Below, in pieces: positions 37,601 through 48,558 of a DNA stretch of 64,000 nt (position 1 is the stretch's first letter; each line of letters starts with the position of its first letter). This DNA is from Spisula solida (Eukaryota; Mollusca; Bivalvia; Venerida; Mactridae). Position numbers and translations under genes: made by a program. The stretch covers positions 7,956,089 through 8,020,088 of the forward strand of contig OX365956.1 of the NCBI GenBank assembly GCA_947247005.1, in the 5' to 3' direction. Under the pieces are notes generated by a model, which did no database searches, had not been told where the DNA came from, and saw nothing but the letters and a program-made list of their open reading frames with translations.

Positions 37601-40600
37601 GATGGCAACCGCAATTTTTGTCCGAATAAAAAAAAATAGATGTGCATAATCTTCTACCTACAAACAAAGTTTCATAAAGCTGGCTGGGAAACTGTTAGAG
37701 TTTATGACAGGATCAATATTTTGAAGTATTTTCACCGTTTCCGTATCCATAGCAACCACAAGTTTTGACTGAATCATAAATAAATTACACGTGCATAATC
37801 TCCTTATTGCCCCTACCAAATTCCCGGTGACCTTTTGTCGCTTTGTTGCCTACTTTTACTTTCGGTCGGGTGTGTAGCATCCGTATGAACAGAGTTTATC
37901 TCAGTGCTGCAAGTCAAGTATGTGTCAGGGACGGGATATAGGGTCCATGTGAATTTCACATATATATAAAATTATATAGGTCCGAAATAAAGCTTGGAAG
38001 CGGAAGAAATATAACCTGAAACTAGGCTGAAAGTGAAATGACTTAGTATTGCTGTTAATGACATTATCGACCTTAAATTTCGCACAAAAACGTGCGAAAC
38101 TATGGTGTCGACATCGGCAGATATTTTAATGCACAAATAAGAACACTTATTAAGTTATAAGCTCTTGAATGAAGGCCGATACGTTTTTACATAATATAAA
38201 AGGGCATGCGCCGACTCTAACATACTCGCATTTGTTAATCAAGTATATTTACCAAAATTAAGAAGAATAATGAATTTTCAATATCACACGTATGTAAAGA
38301 AATAACTAATGAATAATATGTGAAAGATTTTCTGGAAAACTATGCGTAGTGCTGAAATAGGAGACAAAGTTCGCGACTTTTGTGGACAACCCTCGTATTA
38401 GCTAAACGGTGGTACTGGCACATTCTAATAGACAGTATGATAAAAACAGTTATCGGACTTAGAATTTAACCTACATTATGAGCCAATGAAAACGCCGAAT
38501 TTTAGCGGTTAAATGGAAATTTAATCATTAAAATTTTGCTCTATACAGACGTGACGTCATGCCTTGGCGCTGTTTCCATCGGCCAATCAAAATGCTGGAT
38601 GTTACATTCTAAGTAAGTTAGAACATAATAAGTAATTTTTTAATGACCAAAAGGACTCGCTTCGCTACGCTCGCTTCGCCCTTTTTAATCATTAAAAATA
38701 TACTTAATGTGTTCTAACTATAACATATTTCGGGTGTATGGGTATTGGATACGTAATCTAATAGTATCTATCAATGGGGTTGACTAGAAAGGCTGTTTAC
38801 AAAATAACGCCGAATAGACTGCATACTGACCGCCGATTCAATGACAATCATGACATTGTATATTATTGCAAAGTTTAAAATGTGCATTTTATCATGAAAC
38901 AAGTAAATACAATGTATACACAGTTCTTATGTTGACGTAACATGACGTTACACTAACGTATCCAGTACCGCGCGTTACGTCCTGACATTCGCTGCGTTCG
39001 GTCATTTCCGCTAGTAGTCGACAAATTACGTCGACGTCACAATAATAACTATGACGTCAAATGACGTTATCACCGTGGAAATATATATTGACGGCGTCAT
39101 TCAACACAGACAAAGCTTAACGATGAACAGAATTAAAAAATGGAAAGATTTTTGTGTCGGCAAAATGAGGAGACTGTTTTGCTGCAAGCCGACGGATGCC
39201 GACGACGGTTATCCGTACCTGCCTGCCAGCAGATATACGAACGAGTCACTCGATAGGCTTTTCTGGGATTTTGCTATTAGGTTAGCACCTTTGTTTCCAC
39301 AATGTGACCATGATGAACTATTCCATGATATTCGTGATCAGCATATTGCTAGAATACAAAATGCAGCGCATGCAGATTTTATTGCTGTAATGAGACAATT
39401 TCGTGCAGATCAAATTGCTAGAGGAGAGTTGATTGGCTACAGTGACATAGAAGATGAGAGCGGATATAGTTCATCGGATGACGAGGAGAGTGTCTACTTC
39501 AGTACAGATGACAATGATAGCGACTACGCTTCTGAGTCTGACGTCGAATATTAAAAAGTCAATTTATAAACAACAACGAAACAACAACAGGCTCGAAATA
39601 AATCTGAAGTTGGAAAGTACATTCGAAAAATTATAAAAAAGTAAGAATTTGTTTTTATATAATTGAGTTACTGATAGGGAAAAAAGGATTACTCATAAAT
39701 AGAGAAATGGCCATAACCCTTCAGCTTTATCGGACAACTTCATCGTACATCGACATTGGTGAATAAGACACTGTGATATGCCATTTCATCTGGCAAAGGC
39801 TGCAAAACACACAATATCTTCGTTTATACATGGAAGAAAACGTAGCATGCAGTGGCCATTCTGGAGTACTGTAATGGTGTAACAATAGTAATACACTGAG
39901 ATACATGTCATTGTAAGTGATAACTGAACATATCGACGGAGTTAAAAAATGTGTCTCTTAACATAATATTGTAAGCCCATACTGATGACGATACGAGTGA
40001 ACGATCGGAATCTCGAACACAACAGATGGCGATACATGGCAACGGTGTGAATCTCGAAAAGAACAGAACAGATGGCGATGCATGGCAACGGTGTGAATCT
40101 CGAACAGAACACAACATATGGCGATGCATGGCAACGGTGTGAATCTCGAACAGCATAGAACAGCTGGCGATGCATGGTAACGGTGTGAATCTCGAACAGA
40201 ACAGAACAGCTGGCGATGCATGGTAACGGTGTGAATCTCGAACAGAACAGAACAGCTGGCGATGCATGGTTACGGTGTGAATCTCGAACACAACAGAACA
40301 GCTGGCGATGCATGGTAACAGTGTGAATCTCGAACACAACAGAACAGCTGGCGATGCATGATAACAGTGTGAATCTCGAACACAACAGAACAGTTGGCGA
40401 TACAAGTGAACGGTGGGAATTTCGAACAGAACAGAACAGATGGCGATGCGAGATATTTATCCTGCAATGGTTGTACTGGTAGAGAAGAATATAATGGAAT
40501 CAAAAACAGACATTTATATTCATGAGTCATGATTTGATGATTTGTATTTATACATACTATGCTAAAACCGGTTTTTGTGGTGTAAAAATAAAAGTATGTG

Positions 40601-43600
40601 TACAGTAATGGAAACGTGTTGCGTGTTTCATTTTCAATAGTCGACTATTGTTCAAGGAAAAGGGTATGTAATACAATGTTCGAGTTGCTTTTCTCCATTG
40701 TTAGACTGAGAACCAGTTAAGAGACTACAGTTTGTCAGATTTACATAAACTTGTGACGACTAACCCATGGCGGTATTATCATGGCTAACCCATGACGGTA
40801 TTATCTTGACTAACACATGACGGTATTATCATGGCTAACCAATGACGGTATTATCATGACTAACACATGACGGTATTATCATAGCTAACCCATGACGGTA
40901 TTATCATGACTTACCCATGACAGTATTATCATAGCTAACCCATGACGGTATTATCATGACTAACACATGACAGTATTATCATAGCTAACCCATGACGGTA
41001 TTATCATGACTAACACATGACGGTATTATCATAGCTAACCCATGACGGTATTATCATGGCTAACCTATGACGGTATTATCTTGACTAACACATGACGGTA
41101 TTATCATGGCTAACCAATGACGGTATTATCATGACTAACACATGACGGTATTATCATAGCTAACCCATGACGGTATTATCATGACTAACCCATGACAGTA
41201 TTATCATGGCTAACCCATGACGGTATTATCATGGCTAACCCATGACAGTATTATCATGGGTTGTCACGGGTTTTGATCACATGTTGTCAAATTGTTTAGT
41301 TAGCATCGTGACGGATTTTGATTACATGATGTTTTGTCAACATTGTCACAAGGTTTGTACAGTATCGTCAAGGATATTTGTAGTTAAATTATTTTCCCAT
41401 TTTTCAACAGCGTAGTAGACGAAGGAGTCAAAGCCTGCATACAGCAACATCTAACAGAAACAAATATCGGTCGGATAGTTATTCAAAATATATGACAGAT
41501 TTATCACACTGATGCCCGCCCCGGTATTCATTCTATTTATATCAGTAACATGACACGTAGAAATATTATCAGCACACATTCCATTTAATACATTTACAAA
41601 CGCAACGGCAAAATAACGCCAGATACATGCCTGGTTTGTACATGCATGCTAGTTTTATGAATGTCTACATCATGCTTAAAAATGAAATACTAAGTGTTGA
41701 TAAAAACTTAAAAAGTATGGTTGTTGACACAGGTTTAACTCTAGCGCGATAAATTGCAATACAAAAACAAACCCCACTATACATGTATCGTTTCTGAATA
41801 TTTAGTAGCATGCAAACTTTATTTTATGTGTCAAATGTTTGAATGGTTTCATAGATGAATATGTTATGGTCCTTGATTCTTATCCATAACAAAACTAACG
41901 CTATATTGTGTTTGTTTTTGTACTGCAATTTATCACGTTAGAGTTGTGTTTATAAATTACACTTTTGACTATAGTCAAAGTGTAATACTTCCAGAACATA
42001 GCCAACAAATGGGTCCGATGTATTTCGTCAGTGGTAGGAGGTGTTCGGATTGATTAATATAATCAACAGTTCAATGCACTTTGAAGATATTAGAGATTAA
42101 AAAATCTGTAGTTGAAAAAGGGGGCATACTTTCAACAAAATGATTGATAGAGTTACCTGACCCTTTGTATTGGTTGGGGTCATGATGGTGAACAAGTATG
42201 CAAAGTATCAAAGCTATTCTACGAATAGTGGAGCTAAAAAGTATCCTATTGCCCTTGTAGATATATATATATACTCATACCTCCGAGATCAGAAGAGTAG
42301 TCAGTTGTTCCCGTACTGGATGTCGTGAATCTCGGGTATGTTATTTGATCAGAATCCACGGCCGCCAAGAAGTCCGGGTCCCAAAACAGTTCACCGTCCA
42401 CAGCACATCGAGACTGCACACGAGCACAGATGTCAGTATACTGAAACAAGACATCATCGCAGCTGATATAAAAACTTGAAAATACTGCACAATTGTACCA
42501 AATTAAAGATACTGCCTCACAGATTGGGCTAAATTTTTTGTTTATCGTGATTTTCCAACCTAACCAAGTATTGAGATGTAATAGAAAGCCACTGACGGTT
42601 GCTTTATGAAAAATTTTGTGCAAAAATTTTTTTTTATCCACTCTCGATGCTGCCCACTAAATATTTTTTTCTTGAATAAGCGCTAAGTTTCCTTCCAAAA
42701 TGCTTTGTGAATTATGTAATTCACTCGTGATCGAACTGGAACATCAACAAACTACAGCGTAAACACCAGTGAGGTATTTGGTTTGTTTTTCGATTCGTTT
42801 GCATCAAATGCGAACAAATTTCAGGCAATTTAAGCAATATTAGTGTTAATTCTATAGGGTATTAATACCCTATAGAATTTTTTATGTAAAAATACTAGAT
42901 AACTACAAAATGCCGAAGTTTCTCAAGTTATTTTAGATGTCAGTGTGGTATATACAGGTAACTATACCAACATTACGCGAATATTTGACCATTTTAATTT
43001 ATTTTTGCAATATACCAACATGTGAGGCAGTCCCTTTAATGTCTACCTGTTCAACCTACTGTACACTTACCCCCGAACATGGAGTCGCAAGTCAGTTGTT
43101 GCAATCGACACCGATGACACGTTGCTTTTAGACCCTGACAGGTACTTATTCATACATTAGGGTAAAGTGGAACATTTTGCGTTATTCTTGCTCAGAGATA
43201 TATAGCAGTGGCTTAGAAACGGCAGGTGCCCGGTACCTCCTCTCGGGTGCCAATAAGAAACAATATGAAGTTATAGCTCTGGATAATTAGCAACATTTGA
43301 GCTGAGATTTAGTTTATATTGAGATAAGTCGGGAGATCGGAGATCCAGTATTTATTTATACCGGTTGTACAATTTTTATTCCGATGTCTGTCATCGGAAT
43401 CCGTACAAAATTAAAAACCAGAAAAATGTTTGGATTGGCATCTTTTAAATATTACCTTTATAACTGTTCCGTCGTCAGTTAACGCAGTAATATTCTGTAT
43501 GAAGGAGTTTAATTCCTTTAGTTCATCTAGAACTTTTCTATCTAGTACATTGCCATCTTTAGATCGTACAATCACCTTTGCCCATGCACCATCAGCAGCG

Positions 43601-44657
43601 ATTTGTAGCAGGTTAAAATTGGAGCCACTTAAATCCGGAAACACAGCCTTCACCTTGGTCTGGTCATCCCTAGCCCTCGTACCTGGAAACAAGGGGTTAC
43701 ATTTAATGACCATCTTAATACTGTAAACCACCTTTATTTCGCGTATACACATTTTCGCGTTTTTCAGTCCGAATGCGGCATATTTGCAACTACAAAAATC
43801 GCGTTGTAAGCCTACCATAAACGAGACATTTTCGTGGTTTTCATATTTGGAGCATCTTCACGGATATTTCATTTCGTGAATTCATACTACTCGCGAATTC
43901 CGCGAACTAAAATCGCGAGAAATAATTCGTTGGTTGTATCTTGAAGATAAATGTATAAGCTCAGTACTGGAGAAAACAGTATGTGAATAATTTCTATTTT
44001 GGAAAATTTACCAGACTGTTTGTGAAGTTGGTGGTGTCGCAATTTCGATACTAGTCATTTCCCTGATATCTATATCTAGTGAGTGAGAGACCAGTGAGTC
44101 GATACAGACCCCTATTCATTGTTCTGCACATGGACACTTTGCGAGTGAAAACGTGTATACTGGCCTAATGGACGATTACATTTAATAAGGGCTATCCTTC
44201 AATAAAGCGTGTGTTTTATGAATTGTTGGTTTACTGATTACACCCGTTTATAACACACGATTTGTACATACGCAGTGGCATTAAATTACTTCTAGGTGAA
44301 GACGCATTATTTTCAAAAATAGAGCGTTTTTCGTGGATTAGACGACGGAAATCAAGTCCACTGATTGGTCGACAAAATCGTGCAAACACTAAATTAGAAT
44401 AAGTAATTTCCAATATTAGAATAAGTAATTCCCACTATAAGATTGAAAATATGGGACATCCACTCACCTTGTGGAAGGTAGACATTTTCCGTCTCTGTGT
44501 CAGAGTGAAGCTTGATCATGCCGATTCCAAGCACCGCATTGATACTGATTACAGAAAAAACAAATTTCCAAGCATGGCGGGCAACAAATCGACCATAACG
44601 TTCAAATACTCCACCAATCTTCCTTTCCACCGTCTCATATAGTTTGTTTAACGTCAT
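31627..44657 (-). CDS. Patched-domain (Ptr/PTCHD-like) 12-TM protein, gene B
   Basis: Minus-strand exons: 44657-44468, 43682-43456, 42440-42281, 37493-37381, 36290-36112, 35668-35520, 34479-34279, 33086-31627, giving 892 residues. The six internal exons equal those of gene A in length and phase, which supports both models. Motifs match: GIGIDD at about 340-345 (TM4) and GFSIDF in TM10. By eye the last exon differs from gene A at roughly 7% of residues up to the WLGPGRLQES block, after which the tails are unrelated; that of B is longer, ending in an Asn/Lys-rich stretch. Role as for gene A: probable lipid or sterol transport or sensing, substrate unknown. An acceptor at 44666-44665 implies a 5' untranslated exon. 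All exons are open with no frameshift, so B appears intact. Confidence 0.9.
33130..33600. mobile_element. diverged inverted-repeat element in gene B intron 7
   Basis: The left end CTGCGTATCAGTTAGAATGA and the right end, read on minus as CTGCGTACCGGTTTCCGATA, share an imperfect inverted start. Both are followed by sequences rich in ATCGATAC / TCGATAC. This is a weak call based on symmetry. Confidence 0.35.
34517..34770 (+). mobile_element. tRNA-derived SINE, second copy, in gene B intron 6
   Basis: A-box-like TTGCCTAGAGGTATGG near 34529 and B-box-like TGGTTTCGACCC near 34571, then the body TATTTCTCAGAGCAAAAAC and AAGCTCCACTGTACAAGG that also occurs at 18560-18800. It is antisense to gene B. 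It occupies a different intron from the gene A copy, so the two insertions are independent of the gene duplication. Confidence 0.6.
35390..35519 (-). other. gene B intron 6 start, near-identical to gene A
   Basis: On the minus strand from the donor GTAGGTGTAAAACATACTTG through about 125 bases it matches gene A 19958-20085. The 3' end of intron 5 (35669-35700) is likewise shared with 19775-19808, including AAATCTTCCTTGAATT. So a block from late intron 5 through exon 6 into intron 6 is almost unchanged between the paralogues. Confidence 0.85.
36998..37215 (+). mobile_element. third type of tRNA-derived SINE, gene B intron 4
   Basis: The head has A-box TAGCCTAGTGGTAGAGCG at 37011-37028 and B-box-like GGTTTCGATCCC at 37050-37061, with a short stem reading CCGC..GCGG around TTCGAGT. 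The body continues ATGGTACCAGTATTTCC and GACGCTGAGCAT. An extra T in the B box and the fused body argue against a functional tRNA gene. Confidence 0.6.
37540..37815 (-). mobile_element. copy of the intron-7 dispersed repeat in gene B intron 3
   Basis: On the minus strand it carries TTTATGAAACTTTG and a block resembling GGTTGCCATCGCAAC, as in the 20.9-kb copy. Its GCAAGCAATACATAAGTCCCC end is nearly repeated at 51327-51350. It is the same family, truncated. Confidence 0.45.
38617..38718. mobile_element. 102-bp hairpin MITE in gene B intron 3
   Basis: Inverted arms of about 30 bases begin GTTAGAACA at both ends and pass through AAGTA and TTTTTAATGA. The loop holds the periodic GACTCGCTTCGCTACGCTCG. 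No coding. Confidence 0.7.
38930..39075 (+). promoter_or_regulatory. cluster of TGACG / ACGT motifs before the nested frame
   Basis: TGACGTAA, TGACGTTA, ACGTCGACGTCAC and ATGACGTCAAATGACG occur within about 145 bases, the last overlapping the ATG. TGACGTCA is the binding core of CREB/ATF bZIP factors. The density suggests a regulatory region, but binding is not shown. Confidence 0.35.
39051..39554 (+). CDS. unrecognised 167-residue intronless frame with acidic tail
   Basis: The ATG at 39051 opens 167 codons to TAA at 39552-39554; AATAAA follows at 39597-39602, 43 bases on. The N-terminal third is basic (MNRIKKWKDF, a Cys pair in RLFCCKP). The middle is helical and charged, with a WDFAIRLAPLFPQ block. 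Residues about 127-167 are rich in Ser, Asp, Glu and Tyr (DDEESVY, DDNDSDY). Composition is more protein-like than neighbouring frames. It is nested antisense in intron 3 of gene B, and the corresponding intron of gene A (848 bases) lacks it. The upstream 140 bases are packed with TGACGT-type sites. It could be a young gene, a retrocopy or a fragment of a mobile element; no family recognised. Confidence 0.45.
   Translation: MTSNDVITVEIYIDGVIQHRQSLTMNRIKKWKDFCVGKMRRLFCCKPTDADDGYPYLPASRYTNESLDRLFWDFAIRLAPLFPQCDHDELFHDIRDQHIARIQNAAHADFIAVMRQFRADQIARGELIGYSDIEDESGYSSSDDEESVYFSTDDNDSDYASESDVEY
39597..39602 (+). terminator. polyadenylation hexamer after the nested frame
   Basis: AATAAA 43 bases downstream of the TAA. 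It supports the reading frame being transcribed, with the caution that the region is AT-rich. Confidence 0.35.
39990..40448. repeat. 46-bp minisatellite, ~10 units, gene B intron 3
   Basis: The unit contains GGCGATGCATGGTAACGGTG and TGAATCTCGAACAGAACAGA. One unit has a 5-base expansion near 40058. Open frames across it on the minus strand are repeat artefacts. Confidence 0.9.
40754..41260. repeat. 25-bp minisatellite, ~20 units, gene B intron 3
   Basis: The unit is CTAACCCATGACGGTATTATCATGG. Units alternate between variants ending TGA/TGG/TAG and between CCCATG and CACATG, giving a 50-bp higher-order pattern. It is 300 bases from the 46-bp array. Confidence 0.9.
43727..43935. mobile_element. 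possible MITE rich in CGCG half-sites, gene B intron 1
   Basis: ACCTTTATTTCGCG at the left and CGCGAGAAATAA at the right are roughly inverted, with TTCGCG and CGCGAA repeated inside. Similar sequence lies at 20375-20575 in gene A intron 6 (CCGCGAGAGTTTATTT, TCGCGAAATAAAAG). Ends are not sharp. Confidence 0.35.
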
Positions 44658-44785
44658 ATTTTATCTAAAAACAATAGAATAAGCGTCTACTAGTATTTGG
44701 ATAAGTATATGTACAAGGTTTTGTAACAAACTGTTCGGCATGGTGTTCAGATACACACTGATTCTGGAAAGAAAATCACCATATT

Positions 44786-45035
44786 TCGCTGGCTTAAAAT
44801 GGGAAGATCGTAAGTGCTACTTACGACCTTGTAAAACTCATACACATTTAAAACTTGAATTAAAAGGCACTTCTTGTTAGCCTATTTTTATGAAAAACGG
44901 AACAGGTCATGTTGACCAAACTGAAATTGGAAAAGCTTGTTTTTCCATAATTAAAGAGTAGTTTCCAGACAGTTTTTTTCTTGTTTTCTCAAAATATCGA
45001 TTTTGTACTTACGACCTTCTCATTTTAAGCCAACG
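44786..45035. mobile_element. 250-bp MITE just upstream of gene B exon 1
   Basis: The ends TCGCTGGCTTAAAATGGGAAG and, from the other side, TCGTTGGCTTAAAATGAGAAG are inverted repeats followed by GTCGTAAGT. A second copy in opposite orientation is at 53824-54018. It lies about 130 bases upstream of the first coding exon, in the presumed 5' untranslated intron or promoter. Confidence 0.65.
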
Positions 45036-46177
45036 ATTTATCTGTCATGATTTGATTTGACGACCATTTTGAAGGGCAAGTCTCAATATCATTGATAAAG
45101 ATATTCATACACAAGTAATAATTGATAATAAAGCAATGATATTTATGAGTCAACTACGTTTTCTTGATCCTGTTGTGCCACTGGTCTTCATCAACTACTC
45201 GCCTAGACAGTAGATCATTCTTATATTGACATTCACATTGGTACGACAATCGCCGTTCAAAATGGGCGGCAATTTAAAACAATGGAGGTTACATGATGTG
45301 GTACTGGAACAACAACTCAAGGTGAATGCGCAGTGGCATGTACTTTTAAACTGCATACAGCGATTACTTCCTTCTTCTTTTTCTTCTTTTTCTTCAACCT
45401 CTCCATCTCCTACCGGACTTGTTCTGTATCCAAGTCTGGGACATGATCACGTGATTATTCTGCGTAGCGCAAGGGAGACCACTGCGTAGAAGTTTGATGT
45501 ACTTTACCGTGAAAGCTCGGCTATTTTCGTTTGTCTCCGGTAAATATACAATTATTGCAACTACCGCAGTGCATAAAGGCCGAGGTGTTCAGAATGATAC
45601 TTTGAGTTAGGCTTGTGCCTCGTTCCGATTGCTTTCTGACGTCGCAATATACGATATTTGTAATATTCGAACGGGTACCAGTCTAACTTTGAGTTAGAGA
45701 ACAGTGTACTAATGGTTTAATTGTTATATCAACATTACTGACATGAGGTTATATAATACTCGCAATTAACCTGTCATTGGTAATTTGTTATACAATAAAA
45801 GTACAATTACCTAGCGTGATTCATGTCTACATACGAGTATTGTGCTCGATTGTCACCCCAAGCGGATGCCCTACCATTGCGCAATCGAGCACAACACTGC
45901 GCCGTGACCATTATGTTCTAGGTGGTTGTTTAATGAAGGCTCATGCACCTTGGTGTAAACAAAGGCTTCAGCCTCACTTTGAACAATTGAATTACTTCGT
46001 ATGATTATGAAACTATTTGATGTATTATCCCTTATTAAAATCTAATTCAAGTGTTGTTGAACTTAAATCAAGAAATCACTGGTGTTTGGTGATACATCAA
46101 AAGTAATACTGATTATTTGCGCTACCTTGTTATGGGGCAATCGGTCTTCGCATTGCTAGGTGATGCTGCCGCACTAC
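45036..46177. other. upstream of gene B, no gene seen
   Basis: It holds the 87-codon frame at 45226-45489, which looks like chance, a block at 45570-45600 shared in reverse with gene A intron 1 (CATAAAGGCCGAGGTG), and a 13-bp-stem hairpin TTGTGCTCGATTG at 45838-45895. The gene B promoter and first exon should be here but were not located. Confidence 0.35.
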
Positions 46178-48558
46178 CACTGTGGTATACCGTACACCGG
46201 ATATTGCTAGTAAGGTGAGTAATTGTTATCCATTTTCGCGACCTTCAAGTGTACACCAGGGTAAATTCAGATACACTATTATGTCTTTCTGAGTATGTTT
46301 AATAATATTTTTATATAAAAGTGTCTACTTCGATAATTGTCCTAGTCCCTGAAAGCCGACAAACGACCAGGAATTACTTAAAAGGGTAATTACAAGAACA
46401 AACTCGTATCGTTACTCACGCAAAAAATAAGCTCGGTCTATTAAATAAATACGTTTTTGTTTATATTCTTCGTTAAACTACACAACTGAAATCGAGCAAA
46501 ATGACATCCACGTGACCAAGTTGATGTTGTTAATGCTTTAACAGGAAAGGAATCATAAATAGCGCTGCATTTCGAGAATAAATAAAAATGTTAGCGTGCA
46601 GAGTATTGCTTTAGTGTTGCTCACTGGTGTACGGAGTATTGTTGTACAGTGTACGGAGTATTGCTCACGGTATAACCAGTGTTATTCGGTAAGTATTACT
46701 TATAATGTCTAGATGTACGAATCCTGAGGTGGGTCCGAGCATCCCTCGAAATTTTAAATGTAATACTATATATGTACACCAGTTTGACAGGGTTTAGAGT
46801 ATGACTAGTATCTATTTATTGTACATATTTAGGTAACTACTTTATGTCTTTAACATAGGTCTTCCCTAACGTACGTTCAAATGCTAACTGACTCGCCCAG
46901 AGTGCCGGAATCATACATCCTACACACATCAGCGTCTCCAATGCACCAGTCAATATTTGCCAGCCCAGGGAGCGCGGGCGACCCAGGGGGAATTAAACAT
47001 TTTCAATTTTATGTCTAAATCCCCACCCAGGAGACAATGCTAACTGTCTAAATCCCCACCGTTGGTATAGTTTTTCATCCGGGTACTTTGATAAAAACAC
47101 GATTAAAAGTATCACTGTCGTCTTTCGCGGTGTCGAAAATTCTTGACGACAGTCTATTCCCCGGGACTTGGAGTCGATAAGGTAGTCTAATTCCCGCCTA
47201 ACCAATGGTCATGAGGCTCACAGGGAAGACTGGACTTGCCCAACTGTGTTGCCTCGTAAAATAAAGTCGTTATTATTATTATTATATTTTGTGATATCAC
47301 GTGACAACCAAGCCAAATCATGTTACCAACTAATCACCATAACTGTCTTAGGTTAATGATTGTTCAATTAACATAACATTTGCTGACTAAAGTCTTAGAT
47401 ATATACATATACCAATCAGTTTATGTGTATACAAACTGTACAACAAATAAACATATGTAAGCTATGAATAGATAAATGCTCAATGCTTATGTTTCTTTAT
47501 AAGAACAATATGTTCTTGAACCCGTTTTGCTGCTTAGACCCCTTCCTAAGAAAAACAATTGGTCGGATCCCCTTGAGAAAATATCTGTATCCACTATCCA
47601 GGCATTACCATGTTCAATAGAAATGCTCCGTCACACACAAATTATCCCTGAAAAAGCTTTTATGACAGGAAAATACAAAAATCAATAGAGCTAGCTGATA
47701 AATCACCTTTCATTTACTAGCACTTTATTGTATATGATTTGATAAAGAATCTATCTTAGAGCTATAAAACATTACATTTTGATTCTTATTAAGTAGAATG
47801 GGTGGTTGGTAAGTCACCTGTGAAGATACATGTAAGGTAATGATGATAAATCTATATACAGTATTCAGTTAAAAATTCAGTTCTGTTCTGTTTAGTTTGA
47901 ATTTAGAAAATTTATTATCTTACTTATGATATGGTTTACAACCAATACTTTCACTCAACTATTCAAATTCCCTTCTTTGAGGTTCATAGCAAGCAACATT
48001 TTTGAAGGCATAATGTTAAATTGGTACTAAGTATCATTTTTGGCTAATTTCCTTGTTTAATTCAGTGTATTTTGAAGCGTGGGCAAATGTGCAATACTCT
48101 GTACAGTAAATATCATTACTCCGTACACGCACTTCTATCTGTTTTGGTGTGTATCTTTGTTGTACATGTACAATGTACTTTGATCACTTTTTTCTGAAAT
48201 TCGGACTTAGGACATTAAGGTTTAATACAAACAGAATGCTCAGTTCAAAAAAATATATATCGGTAATACACTCATTCCAAACTTATGTAAAGTTCTGTAG
48301 TCAATATGTGCGTGTGAGCAGCAGCACAATACTGGTTAATATGAACTCTTCTACGGATACCTGTTATAATATGCCGTGCTATAAAGTTATACAAATATCC
48401 GAAGACATTAAAATCAAGTTGGGATGATGTAAGTTGTCAGTAGTTTGGCAATTATCGTCTCTGAACTTTCCCTGGTGTACACGAGAATGTCGCGAAAATT
48501 GATTACGGTTGATCATTCACCTTTACTAGCAATATCCGGTGTACGGTATACCGCAGTG
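46178..48558. mobile_element. 2.4-kb unit with ~90-bp inverted ends
   Basis: The left 46178-46270 and the right 48471-48558 are inverted: GGTATACCGTACACCGGATA, then TTGCTAGTAA, then TTTTCGCGAC and GTGTACACCAGGG in both. A second inverted layer inside pairs TACGGAGTATTGC near 46660 with its complement near 48092-48125. No transposase frame is seen. The end begins CACTG; no exact target duplication. Probable non-autonomous DNA transposon. Confidence 0.6.
47150..47290 (+). mobile_element. possible non-LTR element 3' tail
   Basis: TGTTGCCTCGTAAAATAAAG followed by a TTATTATTATTATTAT microsatellite, as at the end of many non-LTR elements. No coding part; weak call. It sits inside the 2.4-kb unit. 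Confidence 0.25.

Noticed and set aside
39908..40530. Several overlapping minus-strand frames with Cys/His/Arg-rich repeats
   Set aside because: All come from the 46-bp minisatellite; three frames are open at once.
45226..45489. 87-codon frame upstream of gene B
   Set aside because: Ser/Pro-rich low-complexity part, no support from splice or polyadenylation signals.
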